A stretch of DNA of 22,595 nucleotides from Leucobacter sp. (lineage in GTDB: Bacteria > Actinomycetota > Actinomycetes > Actinomycetales > Microbacteriaceae): NCBI GenBank assembly GCA_031178565.1, contig JAPSIU010000009.1, positions 1 through 22,595 on the forward strand. The letters run 5' to 3'. Positions 1 to 7,254 of this stretch are shown here, piece by piece (position 1 is the first letter of the stretch; each line of letters opens with the position of its first letter). Under the pieces are notes generated by a model. The model saw nothing but the letters and a program-made list of their open reading frames with translations. It made no database searches and was not told where the DNA came from. The position numbers and the translations under genes were made by a program.

Positions 1-2
1 AC

Positions 3-737
3 TGGGTTGAATATGCGCCGGTACTACTCCGCGGAGCGTTGCGAACGCTCTCCTTCACCGCCGCGAGTTTCGTCGGCGCGGTCGTCCTCGGCCTCATCCT
101 CGCCCTTGCCCGGCAGAGCAGGTTCGCCGTACTGCGCGGGATCGCCACGGCCTATACGGAGGTCATCAAGAACATCCCGCTGCTGACCGGAATCTTCATC
201 ATCTACTTCGGTCTCACATCCATCAACATCATCCTCGACTCGTTCACCGCCGGATGCCTGGCGCTCACGATCTTCTACGGTTCGTATCTCGCCGAGATCT
301 TCCGCGGAAGTCTGGCGAGCGTCGGCAACGGGCAGTACGAAGGTGCGACCGCGGTGGGTCTCACCACGACCTCCATGCTCGCGAAGATCGTGCTTCCGCA
401 GGCGGCGCGGGTCGCTCTCCCCGCGACTGGCACGATGCTGATCGACCTCATGAAGTCGACCGCGCTGCTGGTCACGATCTCGGGCGCGGAACTGATGACC
501 GTCGGGCAGGCGATCACCTCCGAAACCTTCAAGGCGCTCCAGGTGTACCTCGTGCTCGGCGGCATCTACTTCGCCATGTGCTTCCCGCTCTCTCAGCTGG
601 TCGGAAAACTGGAGCGGACCGTTTCCTCGGGCCGGCCCGTGATGCCGGGTCGCAAGCAGACCTATCGGAAGATCCGCCGGCAACTCGGCGACAAGGTGGA
701 GACCGACACGCGTCGCATCGCCCTCCCAGGCGGTTGA
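3..737 (+). CDS. Polar amino-acid ABC transporter permease (5'-partial)
   Basis: Inner-membrane permease of a polar amino-acid (HisM/GlnP type) ABC importer. The reading frame is open through the left edge (W-V-E-Y-A-P-V-L-L-R-G-A before the TTG at 39). The TTG is therefore an internal codon, and the true start lies outside the window. Visible are hydrophobic segments near the start, a central pair, and the cytoplasmic EAA-type loop EGATAVGLTTTSMLAKIVLP followed by the family-typical LIDLMKSTALL segment. The tail after the last membrane span is short and basic. Fifty-four bases separate it from the ATPase gene, so the two are probably co-transcribed. The matching binding protein is most likely the family-3 lipoprotein encoded at 5144-6070. 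A second permease may lie upstream of the window. Family assignment is firm; the substrate is inferred from neighbours only. Confidence 0.9.
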   Translation, partial: WVEYAPVLLRGALRTLSFTAASFVGAVVLGLILALARQSRFAVLRGIATAYTEVIKNIPLLTGIFIIYFGLTSINIILDSFTAGCLALTIFYGSYLAEIFRGSLASVGNGQYEGATAVGLTTTSMLAKIVLPQAARVALPATGTMLIDLMKSTALLVTISGAELMTVGQAITSETFKALQVYLVLGGIYFAMCFPLSQLVGKLERTVSSGRPVMPGRKQTYRKIRRQLGDKVETDTRRIALPGG

Positions 738-791
738 GCGGTCGGCGGGCGTCGACGCATTGAACATCTACTACAGACGGGTGAAGAGCGG

Positions 792-1565
792 ATGAGTGAC
801 ATTGAAAACCTGATCGTGGTGAAGAACCTCGAGAAGTACTTCGGCGACAATCAGGTTCTGAAAGGCATCGATCTCACTGTGGGTCGCGGTGAGATCATCA
901 GCCTCATCGGGCAGAGCGGCGGAGGCAAGAGCACGCTGCTGCGATGCCTGAACCTCCTCGAGCAACCGACCAAGGGCTCGGTGACCCTGCTGGGGCAACT
1001 CGTCTTCGACGACAGCACGAGAGTGCGCTCGCAGAATCATCTCGTCGGGATGCGACGAAAGATCGGCATGGTCTTCCAGCAGTTCAATCTCTTCCCGCAC
1101 ATCACGGCGATCGAGAACATCATGCTGCCGCTCGTCGACGGCTTGAAGCTCAGCACCGAGGAGGCGATCGCCCGGGGCGAGGAGGTGCTCGACCGCGTCG
1201 GCATGCTCCCGAAGGGGATGGCCTACCCCGAAACGCTCTCCGGCGGGCAGCAGCAGCGCGTCGCGATTGCGCGGACCCTGGCTCTGAGGCCGGAGGTCAT
1301 CCTCTTCGACGAGCCGACGTCCTCACTCGACCCCGAGTCGACCGGCGAAGTGCTCTCCGTGATGAGGGAGCTGGGCAAGGACGGCGTGGCGATGGTGGTG
1401 GCGACCCACGAGATGGAGTTCGCCTCGACCGTCGCCGACCGTGCAGTGTTCATGGATCAGGGGCTGATCGTCGAGCAGGGACCGGCGAGCCAGCTGATCC
1501 AGAACCCCAGAGAGGTTCGGACGCGCGCCTTCCTGAAGAAACTCGCTCGCGAGGAGGCGGCCTGA
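792..1565 (+). CDS. Polar amino-acid ABC transporter ATP-binding protein
   Basis: ATPase subunit (257 aa) of the amino-acid importer, GlnQ/HisP type, which drives the permease from the cytoplasmic face. Walker A is GQSGGGKST (residues 40-48), with Q and G at positions that are usually P and S. The Q-loop is VFQQFNLFPH (94-103), the signature is LSGGQQQR (149-156), Walker B is VILFDEP (169-175), the D-loop is SSLD and the switch histidine is H206 (ATHEME). The length is normal for the family. ATG at 792 is chosen because it is preceded by GAAGAGCGG and gives the usual N-terminus ahead of the first beta strand. It is followed by a 104-bp spacer with a GC-rich hairpin before the ThDP enzyme gene. 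Confidence 0.95.
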   Translation: MSDIENLIVVKNLEKYFGDNQVLKGIDLTVGRGEIISLIGQSGGGKSTLLRCLNLLEQPTKGSVTLLGQLVFDDSTRVRSQNHLVGMRRKIGMVFQQFNLFPHITAIENIMLPLVDGLKLSTEEAIARGEEVLDRVGMLPKGMAYPETLSGGQQQRVAIARTLALRPEVILFDEPTSSLDPESTGEVLSVMRELGKDGVAMVVATHEMEFASTVADRAVFMDQGLIVEQGPASQLIQNPREVRTRAFLKKLAREEAA

Positions 1566-1575
1566 TGGGTTGACG

Positions 1576-1595
1576 GCCCCGCCGTCGCGCGGGGC
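1576..1595 (+). terminator. GC-rich hairpin between transporter ATPase and ThDP enzyme genes
   Basis: A perfect 7-bp stem, GCCCCGC (1576-1582) and GCGGGGC (1589-1595), encloses a 6-nt loop. It begins 10 bases after the ATPase stop codon. No T-run follows, so it is not a canonical intrinsic terminator. It could be a weak terminator or an mRNA end-stabilising hairpin that lowers expression of the downstream enzymes relative to the transporter. Confidence 0.4.
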
Positions 1596-1669
1596 AGAGT
1601 GCGGCGCGGCGATCGCAGAGGCGGTCTCCATCGTGAATTTGGTTCGGTAATCGAGAGAAGGAATGATCT

Positions 1670-3496
1670 ATGTCATCGGTCGAGGGAGAGCACGCCGTCA
1701 GGAACGGTTGGAATCATCTCGAGGAGGCTGAGGAAGCGTCGGACCTGGTTGTCGATGCACTGGCTCGCGGCGGGGTGAAGCATCTGTTCTTCACGTCGGG
1801 ATCCGACATCCTCTCACTGCAGGAGAGCGTCAGCAAAGCCAAGGCGCAGGGGCGGCCGAGTCCCGACATCATCACGTGCACGCACGAGGCCGTCGCCCTG
1901 AACGCGGCCGTGGGCAGCGCGATGGTGAGCGGGAAGCCCGCAGCGACGGCTGTGCACGTGGATGTCGGTCTGCAGAACCACGGCTGTGCGATTCACAACG
2001 CGCACGCTTCCAACAGCCCGGTGCTTCTCATGGCGGGCTCGGCCCCCCGCGCGTATCCCGGCGATATGCCCGGTGCGCGGAACCACCCCATCTACTGGGT
2101 GCAGGACAAGCAGGATCAGCGCGAAGCGCTGGCCAATTACACGAAGTGGCGCTTCCGGCTCGAGATGCAGGACAACCCCGGTCTCGTGGTGACGCGTGCG
2201 CTGCAGACGGCCCTGAGCGGATCCCAGGGGCCCGCTTTCCTCTCGCTCACTCGAGAGGCGATGATGGCAGCCGATGTGCCCAAGGCCTATCCATCCCTGG
2301 AACTGCTCGGGCTCTCCCGTCCGGCGGGCCCCGACCCTTCGGCGATCGACGAGCTGACCGAGCTCCTGCTCTCGGCAGAGCGTCCGTTGATCATCGCGGG
2401 TCGCTCGGGCAAGGATCCGCGCTCTGTGGCACAGCTGGTGCGAGTCGCCGAGGCGATCGGCGCGAACGTCACCGATAACGGATTCTTCGGTGATCGCCTG
2501 AACTTCCCGTCGTCGCACCCTCTCTGGGACACCGGAGTCAGCGCCTGCGACGCCGACGTCGTGCTGGTCGTCGACAACAAGGTGCCGTGGGTGCCGGCGC
2601 CGCTCGCCGCGGGTTCGCCGCGGTCAGAGCCGGCTCAGGACCCGCGGCAGGTGCTCGTGGGCGATGCGCGGCGCGCTCCCGGCCCCGAGGCGCGTGTCGC
2701 CTGGATGATGGAGGATCCGATCGTCACCGAGATCCCGCTGATGGAGCTCGTAGGTGAGCTGCGCATCACCTCGGATCCCACCCTCGGGCTCGAAGCGCTC
2801 GCCGACGCGCTCGAGGGCGCGCGCCTGCCGCGACATGTCGCTCGCGCCGCCGAACGCATCGAGCTCGTGAAAACGGTGAAGGCCGCGCAGAAGAAGTCCG
2901 ATGTGGATGCGGCGCACGCTTCCCTGAACACCTCTGGGTTCATGGACCCGCGCTGGGCCGCCTATCAGATCGGTCGGGTCGTGGATCAGGAAGCCGTCTT
3001 CCTCGACGAGTCGCTGAGCAACGCCCGACTCACCCGCACCTACTTCAACGGTGATCGACCCGGCTCCTGGTTCGGGAGCCAGGGCAGCGGAGGCGGATGG
3101 TGCTCCGGCGCCGCCATCGGGGCGAAGCTCGCTGCTCCGGAGCGCGACGTCGTCTTCGCGTCGGGTGACGGGTACTACATGTTCGGCTCGCCCTCGGCCG
3201 CGCTGTGGACCGCGGTGAAGTACGGCGCGCCGTATCTCGGAATCGTCTACGTCAATGAGCGATACAGCACCGGGGTCGACGAGGTCGATGACTTTTATCC
3301 AGGCGGATATGCCGCGCAGGCCGACTACCCCGGAGGTCGCTTCGGGCCGGCACCGGATTTCGCCGCCGAGGCGCGCTACCTGGGAGCATTCGGTGAGTAC
3401 GTCGAGGATCCGCACGAACTCGAGGCGGCGCTGCGCCGCGGGCTCGACGCAACTCGGGAGGGCAAACCTGCCATCGTCGCCGTGAGGGTGCGCTGA
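1670..3496 (+). CDS. Thiamine-diphosphate-dependent enzyme, acetolactate synthase/2-oxoacid decarboxylase superfamily
   Basis: A 608-residue protein with the three-domain layout of ThDP enzymes such as acetolactate synthase, benzoylformate decarboxylase and indolepyruvate decarboxylase. The N-terminal Pyr domain carries the activating glutamate E73 in CTHEAVALN, then the AVHVDVGLQNHG segment. The central domain spans roughly residues 220-365. The C-terminal PP domain has the diphosphate/metal motif GDG (499-501), closing with N529 (YVNE). The start follows AGAAGGA (1656-1662) with a 7-nt spacing. Genes for a FAD amino-acid oxidoreductase and RidA follow directly, and an aldehyde dehydrogenase lies further on. 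That context favours decarboxylation of a 2-oxo acid to an aldehyde rather than acetolactate synthesis, which is inference. Residues about 313-340 (PRSEPAQDPRQV region) look like a charged insertion in the central domain. The exact reaction is unknown. Confidence 0.9.
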   Translation: MSSVEGEHAVRNGWNHLEEAEEASDLVVDALARGGVKHLFFTSGSDILSLQESVSKAKAQGRPSPDIITCTHEAVALNAAVGSAMVSGKPAATAVHVDVGLQNHGCAIHNAHASNSPVLLMAGSAPRAYPGDMPGARNHPIYWVQDKQDQREALANYTKWRFRLEMQDNPGLVVTRALQTALSGSQGPAFLSLTREAMMAADVPKAYPSLELLGLSRPAGPDPSAIDELTELLLSAERPLIIAGRSGKDPRSVAQLVRVAEAIGANVTDNGFFGDRLNFPSSHPLWDTGVSACDADVVLVVDNKVPWVPAPLAAGSPRSEPAQDPRQVLVGDARRAPGPEARVAWMMEDPIVTEIPLMELVGELRITSDPTLGLEALADALEGARLPRHVARAAERIELVKTVKAAQKKSDVDAAHASLNTSGFMDPRWAAYQIGRVVDQEAVFLDESLSNARLTRTYFNGDRPGSWFGSQGSGGGWCSGAAIGAKLAAPERDVVFASGDGYYMFGSPSAALWTAVKYGAPYLGIVYVNERYSTGVDEVDDFYPGGYAAQADYPGGRFGPAPDFAAEARYLGAFGEYVEDPHELEAALRRGLDATREGKPAIVAVRVR

Positions 3497-3498
3497 GC

Positions 3499-4761
3499 AT
3501 GGACGAGCGCGAGGTCGTCGTGATCGGCGGCGGGGTCGTCGGTCTGATGTCGGCGTTCTTCCTCCGTCAGAGGGGCTCGCAGGTCACAGTGCTCGAGGCC
3601 GGGAAGATCGGCGACGGATGCTCCGGCTACAACGCCGGCTGGATCACACCCTCGCTGAGCACACCGCTGCCGGCGCCCGGCTCGGTGAGTGTCGCGTTGC
3701 GGTCGCTGCTCAAGCCCGCCGCACCCGTGGTGCTCGGCTCGCCGCACCTCGTGCGCCTCGTACCCTGGCTGCTGAGATTCGCGGCGAACACCAATCCGCG
3801 TACGTTCCGCGCAGGCATCGCGGCTCTCGCCCAGCTGAACCGAAGAACCTTCGAGCTGTTCGAGGAGGTGCGTTCATCGGGTGTCTCGTACCGGGTCGAC
3901 TCGCAGGGCATCCTCTGCGCCTTTCTCGACAGGCAGTTGGGGGAGGGTGCTCACCGATCCTCGACCGCGTTGAGCGAATTCGGAATGGGCCCCCCTCGAG
4001 GGCTCCTCCTCGGACCCGAGGCCCGGGAGCGTTACCCCCAGTTGAGTGAGCGCGTGCAAGCCGCCTACCTGTTCCCGAAGGACTTCGCCGTCGATCCGCG
4101 CTCGCTCACATCGTCCCTCGGTGAGCGTCTGCGCGCCAGAGGGGTGAGCATCATCGAGGATGCACGTGTCACCGGGATATCCCGACGCGGCGGCGACGCA
4201 GACGAGGTGCACCTGGCCGACGGCTCGTCCTATCGCTTCGACAGCCTTCTCCTCGCGGCGGGATCGGGCACGGCCCCCCTGCTGAAGCTCCTGGGGAAGC
4301 GTGCCCGGATCGAGGTGGCCAAGGGCTACTACATCACTGCTCGGACCGGTGTGGACTTCAGTACATCGGTGTCCTGCGGCGACCGGAAGGTCGCCTGCAT
4401 CCCCACTGGCGGAGGCGGGCTGAGGCTGGGCGGGATTGTCGAGTTCACCGGTGACAACTCCAGAATCAGCCGAAGGAGGGTGCGCGGAGTTCTCGACGCC
4501 GTGCGCGAATACGTGCGCGACGGCGACGTCGAACTCTCGCACCCGGAGGGGGCGCTCGAGGACTCGGTGCACATCGGGAAGCGGACCCTGCGGGACAGCG
4601 GCCTGCCGATCCTCGACCGGGTCCCGGGACTCTCGAACGTCTACATCTCCTCCGCGCACGCGATGCTCGGCATGACGCTGTCAGCAGCCTCGGGCTACGA
4701 GATGGCCAGGTTCATCGACACTCGGCGGAAGCCGGAGACCCTCATACCGTTCACCTTCTAG
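3499..4761 (+). CDS. FAD-dependent D-amino-acid oxidoreductase, DadA-like (DAO family)
   Basis: A 420-residue flavoprotein of the DAO superfamily. The N-terminal dinucleotide fold has VIGGGVVG (G10-G15 as GxGxxG) and the ribose-binding E33 (VLEAG). The substrate domain lies in the middle. The C-terminal FAD-binding segment with the GKRTLRDSGLPILDRV stretch and the HAMLGMTLSAASG block corresponds to the GxRPxTPDGxPxIG ... GHGTLG blocks of DadA. Members oxidise D-amino or imino acids to imines; whether the acceptor is a quinone or oxygen cannot be read here. The ATG lies 2 bases after the ThDP enzyme stop, so translation is likely coupled. A RidA gene immediately downstream and a proline-racemase-family gene in the same string suggest that the substrate is the D-epimer the racemase makes, D-proline or cis-4-hydroxy-D-proline. 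That part is inference. Confidence 0.88.
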   Translation: MDEREVVVIGGGVVGLMSAFFLRQRGSQVTVLEAGKIGDGCSGYNAGWITPSLSTPLPAPGSVSVALRSLLKPAAPVVLGSPHLVRLVPWLLRFAANTNPRTFRAGIAALAQLNRRTFELFEEVRSSGVSYRVDSQGILCAFLDRQLGEGAHRSSTALSEFGMGPPRGLLLGPEARERYPQLSERVQAAYLFPKDFAVDPRSLTSSLGERLRARGVSIIEDARVTGISRRGGDADEVHLADGSSYRFDSLLLAAGSGTAPLLKLLGKRARIEVAKGYYITARTGVDFSTSVSCGDRKVACIPTGGGGLRLGGIVEFTGDNSRISRRRVRGVLDAVREYVRDGDVELSHPEGALEDSVHIGKRTLRDSGLPILDRVPGLSNVYISSAHAMLGMTLSAASGYEMARFIDTRRKPETLIPFTF

Positions 4762-4773
4762 ATTGGAGCCAAA

Positions 4774-5157
4774 TTGGAACGATTCGCCTATCCGGAGGAC
4801 CTCCCGCTTTCTCTCGCCGTGCGAACGAGCGGACCGCTGCTGTTCATCTGCGGCCATGTCGGAGACACTCCGGGAATGCCCGAAGGTTCGGGAATCGAGG
4901 AGCAGACCCGGGCCTGTCTCGAATCGATCGAGCGCAGCCTGAACAGTCTGGGACTCGACCGAACAGCGATCGTCAGGAGCCTCTGCTTCCTGTCGGATCT
5001 GAGCTTGAAACCCGGGTTCAACGCGGTCTACACCGAATTCTTCCGTGGTCAGTACCCGACCCGCACGACGGTCGGCGCGGTCCTGGAGCCCGGGACACTG
5101 ATCGAAATCGAATGCGTAGCTGAAGTTCCAGAAGGGAACCATCGTGAAACGACGTAA
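4774..5157 (+). CDS. RidA (YjgF/YER057c/UK114) family imine/enamine deaminase
   Basis: A 127-residue RidA-fold protein. RidA enzymes hydrolyse reactive enamine/imine intermediates to 2-oxo acids plus ammonia and act as cytosolic trimers. The family-typical glycine-rich strand LLFICGHVGDTP is present, then the helix with EEQTRACLESIERSL. The conserved arginine is R97 in the YPTRTTVGA motif, and the terminal E in LIEIECVAE is present. These are the positions that bind the carboxylate and activate water in true RidA members. The start is TTG at 4774, chosen because GGAG (4765-4768) precedes it by 5 nt. The gene starts 12 bases after the oxidoreductase stop and its last 14 bases overlap the binding-protein gene. 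The obvious job is hydrolysis of the imine released by the neighbouring flavoprotein. Confidence 0.92.
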   Translation: MERFAYPEDLPLSLAVRTSGPLLFICGHVGDTPGMPEGSGIEEQTRACLESIERSLNSLGLDRTAIVRSLCFLSDLSLKPGFNAVYTEFFRGQYPTRTTVGAVLEPGTLIEIECVAEVPEGNHRETT

Positions 5158-6070
5158 AATCGCCGCCTTGGCGGCAGGTGCGATCGCACTTGCGCTCGTC
5201 GGCTGCTCAGGAGGCAGCGGACCGGACACTGCAGGCTCCGACGAAGGCGCTTCGGGGTTCGCGGGTGAGACGCTCACCGTGACGACGCTTTCGTACTACC
5301 CTTTCTGCGGTACCAAGGGCGATGAGCTCGTCGGCATCGACGTGGATGTCATGAACAAGGTGTCGGAGAACCTCGGCTTCGAAGTGGAGTACAAGGTCAC
5401 CGACGCCGCCGGCCAGATCGCAGGCATCGAGTCGAAGCGAGACGATATCACCATCTGCGATCTCGGCTGGACCAAGGAGCGTGCGGGGATCAGTCTGCTG
5501 CCCGACCCGCTCTACTACGTCCCCGTGATGCTCACCTTTGCGAGCGACTCCCCGACAGAGTACAAGTCGATCGACGATGTCAAGGGTAAGCGCGTCGGCC
5601 TGATCAACGGCTACGGCTGGAACGAGGCGTTCTCGAACCTCGAGGGAGTCGAAGCGAGCACGTATCCCGACGCCGCTGCGGTGCTCGCCGATCTCGCAGC
5701 AGGGCGCATCGACGTAGCCCCGACCGATCCGCTGGTCACGGACGTGGCGATCGCCGAGCGCCCCGACTGGGAGCTCCGTTCGAATCTGCTGACCCCGCCG
5801 AGCGCGGAGCAGCTCGAGAGCGATCCCGCTCTCGTCCGCCTGCTCCCGACACAGGCGGGGTGGATGGTCTCGAAAGAACATCCCGAGCTCGAGAAGGCGA
5901 TCTCGGAGGAGATCCAGAAACTCTCGGCCAGCGGCGAGCTCGCCGAGATCTACGAGAAGTGGGGGGTGCCCGACGTTGAAGCCTGGCTGACCGTTCCCGG
6001 GGACTACATCCGCGATCAGCGGGTCGGTGTCGACCGCGACGAGTCGTGGAACCCCCCGAGCTGGCCTTGA
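5144..6070 (+). CDS. Family-3 extracellular solute-binding lipoprotein (amino-acid ABC transporter)
   Basis: A 308-residue periplasmic-type binding protein, anchored to the membrane by lipid. The N-terminus is basic (KRRK), followed by an Ala/Leu-rich stretch and the lipobox LVGC, so C21 would be lipidated. A Ser/Gly-rich linker follows. The mature part has the SBP_bac_3 pattern: an opening LTVTTLSYYPF strand, GIDVDVMNKVSENLGFEVEY, ITICDLGWTKERA, then the second lobe starting at DDVKGKRVGL. The start is GTG at 5144 with GAAGGGA just upstream, and it lies inside the end of ridA. It is the natural partner of the permease and ATPase at 3-1565. Having the binding protein four genes away, next to the racemase gene, ties transport to catabolism. 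Its substrate is probably an amino or imino acid, not identified. Confidence 0.92.
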   Translation: MKRRKIAALAAGAIALALVGCSGGSGPDTAGSDEGASGFAGETLTVTTLSYYPFCGTKGDELVGIDVDVMNKVSENLGFEVEYKVTDAAGQIAGIESKRDDITICDLGWTKERAGISLLPDPLYYVPVMLTFASDSPTEYKSIDDVKGKRVGLINGYGWNEAFSNLEGVEASTYPDAAAVLADLAAGRIDVAPTDPLVTDVAIAERPDWELRSNLLTPPSAEQLESDPALVRLLPTQAGWMVSKEHPELEKAISEEIQKLSASGELAEIYEKWGVPDVEAWLTVPGDYIRDQRVGVDRDESWNPPSWP

Positions 6071-7161
6071 TCGTTCGCGACATGACTCCCGAGGGGCTGG
6101 AAGCGGTCGCGGCGAAGCTCGTGAGCCGGGCCGCCTCCGGCGACCTCGGCGAATCGCGGGCCGCCGACGGGACGTGGAGAAGCGTATCCGTGGTCGACTC
6201 TCACACCTCGGGGATGCCGACGAGGATCATCGTGGACGGTTTCTCCGTCCTGCCCGGAACGAGCGTCGCCGAGCGGGTCGAGTACGTGCGACAGGAGATC
6301 GCGGATGAGCTGCTGAGCCTGCTGCGGGAGCCGCGCGGTCACGCGGCCTCCTGCGGCGTGCTCGTCCAGCCGCCGATCGATCCGACCGCGGATGTCGGGG
6401 CGATCTACTTGTGCACCGACGGTCTGCTGCCGGTGTGCGGACACGCATCGATGGGCATGGTCGACGCGCTGCTGCGGGATGAGGCCAGGTCCCAGCCCGA
6501 GGGCTGGGAGAAGACGGTGACGATCGAAACGGCCGGTGGAATCCTCATGGCGCGCGCGACGCGCGGAGGCAGCGGAGCTCTCGAGGTGGGGATCGAGGTC
6601 CCCGCAGCCGAGGTGGTCGCGCTCGACGCAGAGGTCGGCGACGGCAGTGGAAGCGCGGTTCGCGCCGACATCGCGAGGTGCGGCGGGATCTACGCGATCG
6701 TGAAGGTCGCAGACGCATACCCCGATCTGGTCTTCGGGGCCACCCCGGAGCTCCGCGCGCACGCGGAGGGGATCATGGAGCGGGTCGACCGGTGGGCGTC
6801 GGAGAATCTTCCGGCTCGGCTGCCGAAGTGCACGCACGTCGTGTTCGTCGAAGAGCAGGTCGACCGCGCAGCAGTGCGCACCCTCACCGTGCATGACGGC
6901 TTCGTCGATCGTTCCCCGTGCGGAACCGGTTCGGCGGCCCTTGCCTCGGTGTACGCGCGGAGGAGGCGACTCGAGCCGGGCGAGGAGTTCCTCAACCGGT
7001 CGATGACCGGCGGAGCGTTCCGGGTGCGAGTGGAGGGCATCGAGCAGACGTCTCAAGGGTCTGCTGCGAGAAGCCGTATCCTCGGCGGCTCCCGGCTCCT
7101 CGGCGTCTCGACTCAGGTGATCGACAGACGAGATCCCATGTGGAGGGGCTTCACCTGGTGA
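6046..7161 (+). CDS. Proline racemase / hydroxyproline epimerase family protein
   Basis: A member of the proline racemase family (proline racemase, 4-hydroxyproline 2-epimerase, trans-3-hydroxy-L-proline dehydratase). Both catalytic thiols are present: C131 in LPVCGHASMG and C292 in DRSPCGTGSAA. Dehydratases usually carry Thr at the second place, so racemase or epimerase activity is favoured. The family entry motif is DSHTSGMPTR (usually DSHTAGEPTR). GTG at 6046 gives 371 aa and overlaps the binding-protein gene by 25 bp. TTG 6067 and ATG 6082 are in-frame alternatives, none with a clear ribosome binding site. Even the shortest leaves about 38 extra residues before the DSHT motif, whereas relatives begin near it. 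Context (a flavoprotein, RidA and an aldehyde dehydrogenase) suggests it makes the D-epimer that the DadA-like enzyme oxidises. Confidence 0.9.
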   Translation: MEPPELALIVRDMTPEGLEAVAAKLVSRAASGDLGESRAADGTWRSVSVVDSHTSGMPTRIIVDGFSVLPGTSVAERVEYVRQEIADELLSLLREPRGHAASCGVLVQPPIDPTADVGAIYLCTDGLLPVCGHASMGMVDALLRDEARSQPEGWEKTVTIETAGGILMARATRGGSGALEVGIEVPAAEVVALDAEVGDGSGSAVRADIARCGGIYAIVKVADAYPDLVFGATPELRAHAEGIMERVDRWASENLPARLPKCTHVVFVEEQVDRAAVRTLTVHDGFVDRSPCGTGSAALASVYARRRRLEPGEEFLNRSMTGGAFRVRVEGIEQTSQGSAARSRILGGSRLLGVSTQVIDRRDPMWRGFTW

Positions 7162-7208
7162 GGCCGGTCACCCCTCCGAACACGGCTCGCGACGAGCGAG
7201 TCGCACAC

Positions 7209-7222
7209 GAATCACCCGATTC
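7209..7222. promoter_or_regulatory. Short inverted repeat before the aldehyde dehydrogenase gene
   Basis: GAATC (7209-7213) and GATTC (7218-7222) form a perfect inverted repeat around a 4-base centre. It lies in the 93-bp spacer between the racemase and aldehyde dehydrogenase genes. It could be a small operator or chance. I see no convincing -35/-10 pair around it. Confidence 0.2.
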
Positions 7223-7254
7223 ATCACACACTTCAGGGAAGGAACGAGAGAGCG

